Shown: positions 59,923-64,000 of the stretch, piece after piece
Layout: the number at the start of each line of letters is the position of its first letter
Position numbering within the stretch: the stretch's first letter is position 1
NCBI RefSeq assembly: GCF_009363155.1
Contig: NZ_CP045302.1
Location: forward strand, 2,390,001-2,454,000
DNA: 64,000 bases
Direction of reading: 5' to 3'
DNA from: Azotobacter salinestris
GTDB lineage: Bacteria > Pseudomonadota > Gammaproteobacteria > Pseudomonadales > Pseudomonadaceae
Program-made: the position numbers and the translations under genes
Notes under the pieces: model-generated
The model's input: the letters and a program-made list of their open reading frames with translations, nothing else
What the model was told of the DNA's origin: nothing
The model's database searches: none

Positions 59923-60480
59923 ATGGCCCGGTTCATCGTCATCGAATCCCTGGACGGCGTAGGCAAGACGACCCTGGTCCGCAACCTGGCCGCCGCACTC
60001 GGCGGAATCGCCATGAGCATGCCCGGACCGGCGGTGAAGCCGCTGCGCGAGCAGATCCACGCCATGCTGGGCGACACCGGGATCGCCCACGCCCTGTTCT
60101 ACCTCGCCATCGCCGCCGCCGAGGGCGCCAGGGCGCGGGCCGCGGCGGACGCCGGCCAGACCGTGGTGATGGACCGCTTCCTGGCCTCCACCCTCGCCTA
60201 CGCAAAGGCCCGCGGCGTCGAAGCCGACTTCGACGCCCTGCTCCCGGCCCTGCCGCGCCCGGACGTCTCGGTGCTGCTCACCCTGGACGAGGACGAACGC
60301 ATCCGCCGCCTGGGCACCCGCGGGGAAATGAGCGTCGCCGACATCCAGAGCCTGGACCCGGTGTTCCGCGGCGTGGTCATGACTGAGCTCAGGGCGCGCT
60401 GCGATCTGCAGGTGGATGTGACGGGGGCGGATGAGGACGAGGCGGTGCGGCGGGTGATTGGGGCGGTTGGCTGCCTGTAG
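59923..60480 (+). CDS. Thymidylate kinase-like P-loop nucleotide kinase
   Basis: 185 residues. P-loop FIVIESLDGVGKTTLVRNLA; the DRx motif is in TVVMDRFLASTLAYAKARGV; LPRPDVSVLLTLDEDERIRR corresponds to the substrate/LID region. It is shorter than Tmk (about 210) and lacks the usual DRY-x-S-S-x-AYQ signature, so the substrate may not be dTMP. The stop lies directly before a transposase remnant, and the C-terminus (VRRVIGAVGCL) may have been altered by that insertion. Confidence 0.75.
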   Translation: MARFIVIESLDGVGKTTLVRNLAAALGGIAMSMPGPAVKPLREQIHAMLGDTGIAHALFYLAIAAAEGARARAAADAGQTVVMDRFLASTLAYAKARGVEADFDALLPALPRPDVSVLLTLDEDERIRRLGTRGEMSVADIQSLDPVFRGVVMTELRARCDLQVDVTGADEDEAVRRVIGAVGCL

Positions 60481-60481
60481 G

Positions 60482-60550
60482 GCTACCGCACAGTTGGTGA
60501 CGCTGCTTGTCCTGTCGAACCTGGGGAAGTGCGAGAACCTCTGCTGGTGG
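60482..60550 (+). pseudogene. Remnant of an IS5-group transposase 3' end
   Basis: The frame from 60482 reads ATAQLVTLLVLSNLGK, clearly related to the C-terminus NTSQLVTLFALSNLW of the intact transposase at 60975-61955. Seventeen bases (CACAGTTGGTGACGCTG) are identical between the two. Only the last 25 or so codons remain and the reading then diverges, so this is debris of an older, diverged copy. Confidence 0.75.
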
Positions 60551-60909
60551 TACGCCCGTAATAAGGGAAAACACCTCGTCACATGCTCTTCAGGGTGGAA
60601 AACAAACTTGTATTGACACACAAACCTGCACCTCCGCCCTTGGCGAGCAGAACAGGATCAAAAGTCAGGCCCACTTCAAATTGTCCTCAGCAACTAGACA
60701 TTCACCCATATGAGGGAAAACCGGCACTTTGCTCATGATGATGGCGAATTCTACGTTCTCCCTCATGCCTACTTGATAACTGCGCGGAGGGCGTGACGGC
60801 ATTCGATATCACCCTGCTGATTAGCAGGGTATGGCGGGCCTGGCATTTTCAATAATATCCGGCTTGATCTGGTGGCATTGATTAATGGCACCGTGATGCC
60901 AGCCATTAA
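60551..60909. other. Non-coding AT-richer segment between the IS remnant and the intact IS
   Basis: No gene can be supported. The base composition is lower in GC than the core. A perfect hairpin ACCCTGCT-GATT-AGCAGGGT is at 60811-60830, without a T-run. GAGGGAAAACC-like words occur twice (near 60565 and 60711). It ends with the TTAA target site of the IS (60906-60909). Confidence 0.4.
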
Positions 60910-62103
60910 GGAAATCCTGAAAAAGACTTCCCGATTCTGGTGAAATACACCCGCTCCCTTGTCCGAGTTTCCCGATGAAGCAACTGTCCTTCGCCGATGC
61001 CGAGTATGCCGGCAAGCGCAAGCAGACCCGCCGCGAGCGCTTCCTGCTCGAGATGGACCAGGTGGTGCCGTGGCAGGGGCTGATCGCCCTGATCGAGCCC
61101 TACTATCCCAAGGGCGAAGGCGGTCGGCCCGCCTACCCGCTGGCAGCCATGCTGCGCGTGCACCTGATGCAGAACTGGTTCGGCTACAGCGATCCGGCGA
61201 TGGAGGAAGCGCTGTACGAAACCACTCTCCTGCGCCAGTTCGCCGGCCTGAGCCTGGAGCGCATCCCGGACGAAACGACCCTCCTCAACTTCCGTCGCCT
61301 GCTGGAGAAGCACGAACTGGCCGGGGGAATACTGGAGGTGATCAACGGCTATCTGGGCGAGCGCGGACTGTCGCTGCGCCAGGGCACCATTGTCGACGCC
61401 ACCCTGATCCATGCGCCGAGCTCGACGAAGAACAAGGACGGCAAGCGCGACCCGGAAATGCACTCGACGAAGAAGGGCAACCAGTACTACTTCGGCGCAA
61501 AAGCTCACATTGGTGCCGACGCTGAGTCGGGTCTGGTGCACAGCGTGGTGGTCACGGCAGCCAACGTGGCAGATGTCACCCAAGTCGACCAACTGCTGCA
61601 TGGCGAGGAAAACGTAGTGAGTGCCGATGCGGGCTATACCGGCGTAGAGAAGCGCCCCGAGCATGAAGGTCGGCAGGTCATCTGGCAGGTCGCGGCCCGG
61701 CGCAGTACCTACAAGAAGCATGGCAAGCGTAGCGCCTTATACAAAGCGATCCGCAAGATCGAGAAGGCCAAGGCCCAGGTACGAGCCAAGGTCGAACATC
61801 CGTTCCGCGTGATCAAGCGCCAGTTTGGCTACACCAAGGTGCGCTTCCGGGGATTGGCCAAAAACACGTCACAGTTGGTGACGCTGTTCGCCTTGTCGAA
61901 TCTGTGGATGGCGCGCCGATATTTACTGGCGAATGCAGGAGAGGTGCGCCTGTAATGCGGGAAACGGTTGCTGCGACGTGCTCGCGGCAGCTAAAAAACG
62001 CAGAAACGAGCGGGTGATCTGATCGTTTTTGATCGATTCTCCGCTTTCAAAGTCGGCGGGGGGCTGAAGTCAGCCAGAAATACATGACTACTTCAGACCA
62101 TCC
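60910..62103 (+). mobile_element. IS5-group insertion sequence, complete copy 1 (1194 bp)
   Basis: The element runs from GGAAATCCTGAAAAAGAC at the left to the complement of GGATGGTCTGAAGTAGTC at the right, imperfect terminal inverted repeats of about 18 bp (11 matches). It is flanked by TTAA on both sides (60906-60909 and 62104-62107), a 4-bp duplication that fits the YTAR target of IS5. Its length is one base short of E. coli IS5 (1195 bp). It carries one transposase gene. The right-hand end is the same as in the inverted copy at 63267. Confidence 0.93.
60975..61955 (+). CDS. IS5-group DDE transposase
   Basis: 326 residues. Closely resembles E. coli IS5 transposase along its length: MKQLSFADAEYAGKRKQTRR, GRPAYPLAAMLRVHLMQNWF, STKKGNQYYFGAKAHIGAD and VEHPFRVIKRQFGYTK. 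The DDE triad is D141 (GTIVDATLIHAPSS), D218 (VVSADAGYTGVEK) and E274 (RAKVEHPFRVIK). It is intact and probably active. The gene starts 65 bp inside the left end of the element. Confidence 0.96.
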   Translation: MKQLSFADAEYAGKRKQTRRERFLLEMDQVVPWQGLIALIEPYYPKGEGGRPAYPLAAMLRVHLMQNWFGYSDPAMEEALYETTLLRQFAGLSLERIPDETTLLNFRRLLEKHELAGGILEVINGYLGERGLSLRQGTIVDATLIHAPSSTKNKDGKRDPEMHSTKKGNQYYFGAKAHIGADAESGLVHSVVVTAANVADVTQVDQLLHGEENVVSADAGYTGVEKRPEHEGRQVIWQVAARRSTYKKHGKRSALYKAIRKIEKAKAQVRAKVEHPFRVIKRQFGYTKVRFRGLAKNTSQLVTLFALSNLWMARRYLLANAGEVRL

Positions 62104-62255
62104 TTAAAAAGATGCTGCATTCGTGCATTACATCTCGGAAATGATGCGGCTTTCAAAGTGTATTTGGGCAAAGGGGGACTTTCAAGGTTTCCCCGGGCTC
62201 GATATCAAGCCGACAGGCAACAGTCTTCCTTCAAGAACAAGCCAAGGGGTCGAAA
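61956..62255. other. IS right end and upstream region of the clyA-like gene
   Basis: 61956-62103 is the non-coding right end of the IS; it is the mirror of 63267-63414. From 62108 to 62255 lies lower-GC DNA that belongs to the toxin locus and should contain whatever is left of its promoter. A weak 60-codon open frame (62123-62305) runs into the toxin gene in another frame and has no similarity I can name. AAGGGG precedes the toxin GTG start by six bases. Confidence 0.5.
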
Positions 62256-63282
62256 GTGGTAGCCGAAGCACAAGCCGTAGTGGAAATAGTAAAGGATGGA
62301 CTTGAGGCAGGCGACAAGGCGCTTGATCTGTATAACAAGATTCTCGACCAATTGATTCCGTGGAAGACTTTCGAGGAAACCGTAGACAATCTGACGAAAT
62401 ACGAGAAGGACTATTCGAACGCGGCCGGGGAAATTGTCGCCCAAGTCAAGACCTTGCTGCTGAATAGCCGCGATGAATACTTCAAGGCGACACAGTCGGT
62501 ATTCGAGTGGTCTAGCGTGGCCTCCCAACTGCTCACAGCATATTTGCAGTTGTTCGAAAATTATAACGAGGAAAAGGCGAAGGCTCAGAAAAGCATCCTG
62601 CTCAAGGTGCTTAATGACGGCATTGACAAGATGACAGTAGCACAGGCCTCGCTCCATGCCAGCTCCAAGAGCTTCAACGATGCCTCTGGTCATATCTCAT
62701 CCCTGCGCACCCAGCTGAACAACGATTTCGTGGAAGGAAGCAATTACTATTAATCCGGCAATACGAAAGCACAAATAAGGCTCATACCAGTATCGGCATA
62801 TATCCTTGATTTTCAAGGAGAAACCAAAATACAGAAAGTGCCCTATTGTATTGCCGGATTAATACGACATGCAGGTCGATAAGCTCCGCAACCAAGCTTA
62901 TGGTGGCGCAGCTGTAGGCCTGGTGCTTGGTCCGTTCGGCCTCCTCATAAGCTACAGCATCGCCGCTAGCGTCCTGGAAGGAAAGCTGATTCCCGAGTTG
63001 AAAAAGAAGTTCGAGGAGGTGAAAGAGCATTTCAGGACAAACGAGGGTATTGTCTCGAAAGCCTCCGATGACATTGATGGTGCAAAAACCAAACTTCAGG
63101 AAGAGATTGGCATCATCGGCGACATGAAGAGCCAGACGGAAACGACCAGTCTGTATGTCGAATATGACGACCTCATGCTTAATCTGTTGAAAGAGTCCGC
63201 AGGGAAGTTGATCGACCAGTGCTCGATGTACATCGAGCGGCATGGTGCAAGGGGCTTCGCGCTTAAGGATGGTCTGAAGTAG
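62256..63282 (+). pseudogene. clyA: Disrupted ClyA/HlyE-type alpha-pore-forming cytolysin
   Basis: Two open frames, 62256-62753 (165 codons) and 62869-63282 (137 codons), are the two halves of a cytolysin A (hemolysin E). Half 1: ALDLYNKILDQLIPWKTFEE, KTLLLNSRDEYFKATQSVFE and YNEEKAKAQKSILLKVLNDG match E. coli HlyE. Half 2 begins QVDKLRNQAYGGAAVGLVLG and goes on GPFGLLISYSIAASVLEGKL, the hydrophobic beta-tongue, then TETTSLYVEYDDLMLNLLKE. The first Cys of HlyE is Ser here; the late one is kept (LIDQCSMY). A 113-bp MITE plus a TA duplication breaks the frame after SNYY; without them the frame is 303 codons, the length of HlyE. The last four or five residues and the stop come from the neighbouring IS. 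GC content is lower than in core genes. Non-functional as it stands. Confidence 0.93.
62750..62862. mobile_element. 113-bp MITE with TA target duplication inserted in the clyA-like gene
   Basis: Perfect 15-bp terminal inverted repeats TTAATCCGGCAATAC and GTATTGCCGGATTAA bound the insert. TA at 62748-62749 and again at 62863-62864 is the target duplication, as in IS630/Tc1-mariner-type elements. There is no ORF, so a transposase must act in trans. Excision with one TA restores TAC-TAC-GAC-ATG and the toxin frame exactly. Confidence 0.92.
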
Positions 63283-64000
63283 TCATGTATTTCTGGCTGA
63301 CTTCAGCCCCCCGCCGACTTTGAAAGCGGAGAATCGATCAAAAACGATCAGATCACCCGCTCGTTTCTGCGTTTTTTAGCTGCCGCGAGCACGTCGCAGC
63401 AACCGTTTCCCGCATTACAGGCGCACCTCTCCTGCATTCGCCAGTAAATATCGGCGCGCCATCCACAGATTCGACAAGGCGAACAGCGTCACCAACTGTG
63501 ACGTGTTTTTGGCCAATCCCCGGAAGCGCACCTTGGTGTAGCCAAACTGGCGCTTGATCACGCGGAACGGATGTTCGACCTTGGCTCGTACCTGGGCCTT
63601 GGCCTTCTCGATCTTGCGGATCGCTTTGTATAAGGCGCTACGCTTGCCATGCTTCTTGTAGGTACTGCGCCGGGCCGCGACCTGCCAGATGACCTGCCGA
63701 CCTTCATGCTCGGGGCGCTTCTCTACGCCGGTATAGCCCGCATCGGCACTCACTACGTTTTCCTCGCCATGCAGCAGTTGGTCGACTTGGGTGACATCTG
63801 CCACGTTGGCTGCCGTGACCACCACGCTGTGCACCAGACCCGACTCAGCGTCGGCACCAATGTGAGCTTTTGCGCCGAAGTAGTACTGGTTGCCCTTCTT
63901 CGTCGAGTGCATTTCCGGGTCGCGCTTGCCGTCCTTGTTCTTCGTCGAGCTCGGCGCATGGATCAGGGTGGCGTCGACAATGGTGCCCTGGCGCAGCGAC
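63267..64000 (-). mobile_element. IS5-group insertion sequence, copy 2, inverted (runs off the right edge)
   Basis: It starts at its transposase-distal end GGATGGTCTGAAGTAGTC, preceded by TTAA (63263-63266). All of the visible 734 bases that I compared match copy 1 in reverse complement. The end falls inside the 3' end of the clyA-like gene and gives it a new stop codon. With copy 1 it frames the toxin locus as a composite-transposon-like unit with inward-pointing transposase genes. Confidence 0.93.
63415..64000 (-). CDS. IS5-group DDE transposase, copy 2, C-terminal part (start outside window)
   Basis: Codes for the last 195 residues of the same transposase as at 60975-61955, from about SLRQGTIVDATLIHAPSS to LANAGEVRL. 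All three DDE residues (equivalent to D141, D218 and E274 of the complete copy) are present in the visible part. No frame break is visible, so it is probably intact beyond the window. Confidence 0.94.
   Translation of the reverse strand, partial: SLRQGTIVDATLIHAPSSTKNKDGKRDPEMHSTKKGNQYYFGAKAHIGADAESGLVHSVVVTAANVADVTQVDQLLHGEENVVSADAGYTGVEKRPEHEGRQVIWQVAARRSTYKKHGKRSALYKAIRKIEKAKAQVRAKVEHPFRVIKRQFGYTKVRFRGLAKNTSQLVTLFALSNLWMARRYLLANAGEVRL

Noticed and set aside
62123-62305. 60-codon open frame upstream of and overlapping the clyA-like gene
   Set aside because: No similarity, wrong frame and no ribosome site; the toxin start at 62256 explains the region.
62256-63282. Two-component toxin made of two small proteins
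   Set aside because: The halves match consecutive parts of one HlyE chain, the break coincides with a MITE, and the second half has no ribosome site at a proper distance (AAGGAG is 47 bases away).

Overview
The window is GC-rich chromosomal DNA from a gammaproteobacterium of the family Pseudomonadaceae. Gene content and order follow the Pseudomonas aeruginosa core chromosome for most of the length: the pilGHIJK-chpABC chemosensory cluster, gshB-tonB-algH-ruvX-pyrRBC', pilTU, proC-metXW-rdgB-hemW, thiSG, coaBC-dut-algC-argB, pyrE-crc-rph, gmk-rpoZ-spoT-ridA. A Pseudomonas or Azotobacter-like genome fits. The species cannot be fixed from the sequence alone.

Layout. At 1-254 a truncated tyrosine integrase marks the edge of a probable island that continues to the left. 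At 475-6304 lie the yceI/cytochrome b561 pair, a FAD amine oxidase, bioA, a DUF3087 membrane protein and rsmE. At 6335-19310, on the minus strand, is the twitching-motility (Pil-Chp) chemosensory operon pilG-pilH-pilI-pilJ-pilK-chpA-chpB-chpC. At 19541-25415, on the plus strand, are glutathione synthetase, a TonB-like protein, algH, ruvX and the pyrimidine genes pyrR-pyrB-pyrC'. At 25488-28195 are a TM2 protein and the retraction ATPases pilU and pilT. At 28267-35179 is a long plus-strand run of housekeeping genes from yggS to DUF3392. At 35293-39124 are trmB, thiG, thiS, DUF423, mtgA and radC. At 39280-43564 are coaBC, dut, algC and argB. At 43684-53936 are a DUF3360 permease-like protein, pyrE, crc, DUF4870, rph, yicC, gmk, a TauE/SafE permease, rpoZ, spoT and ridA.

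The last 10 kb (about 54.1-64 kb) is accessory. It has a sulfur-carrier cluster made of a MoeB-rhodanese protein, a HesA-like degenerate E1 enzyme, a MoaD/ThiS-like carrier and a secreted His-rich protein. These are followed by an aromatic-acid-type MFS transporter, a YdcH-like protein, a thymidylate-kinase-like protein and then insertion-sequence territory.

The most striking item is a gene for a ClyA/HlyE (cytolysin A, hemolysin E) alpha-pore-forming toxin at 62256-63282. It lies between two inverted copies of a 1194-bp IS5-group element. It has been broken by a 113-bp MITE with perfect 15-bp terminal inverted repeats and a TA target duplication. Removing the MITE plus one TA restores a continuous frame of 303 codons. 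The right IS copy has also replaced the extreme 3' end of the toxin gene and supplies its last residues and stop codon. Each IS end that can be seen sits on a TTAA target.
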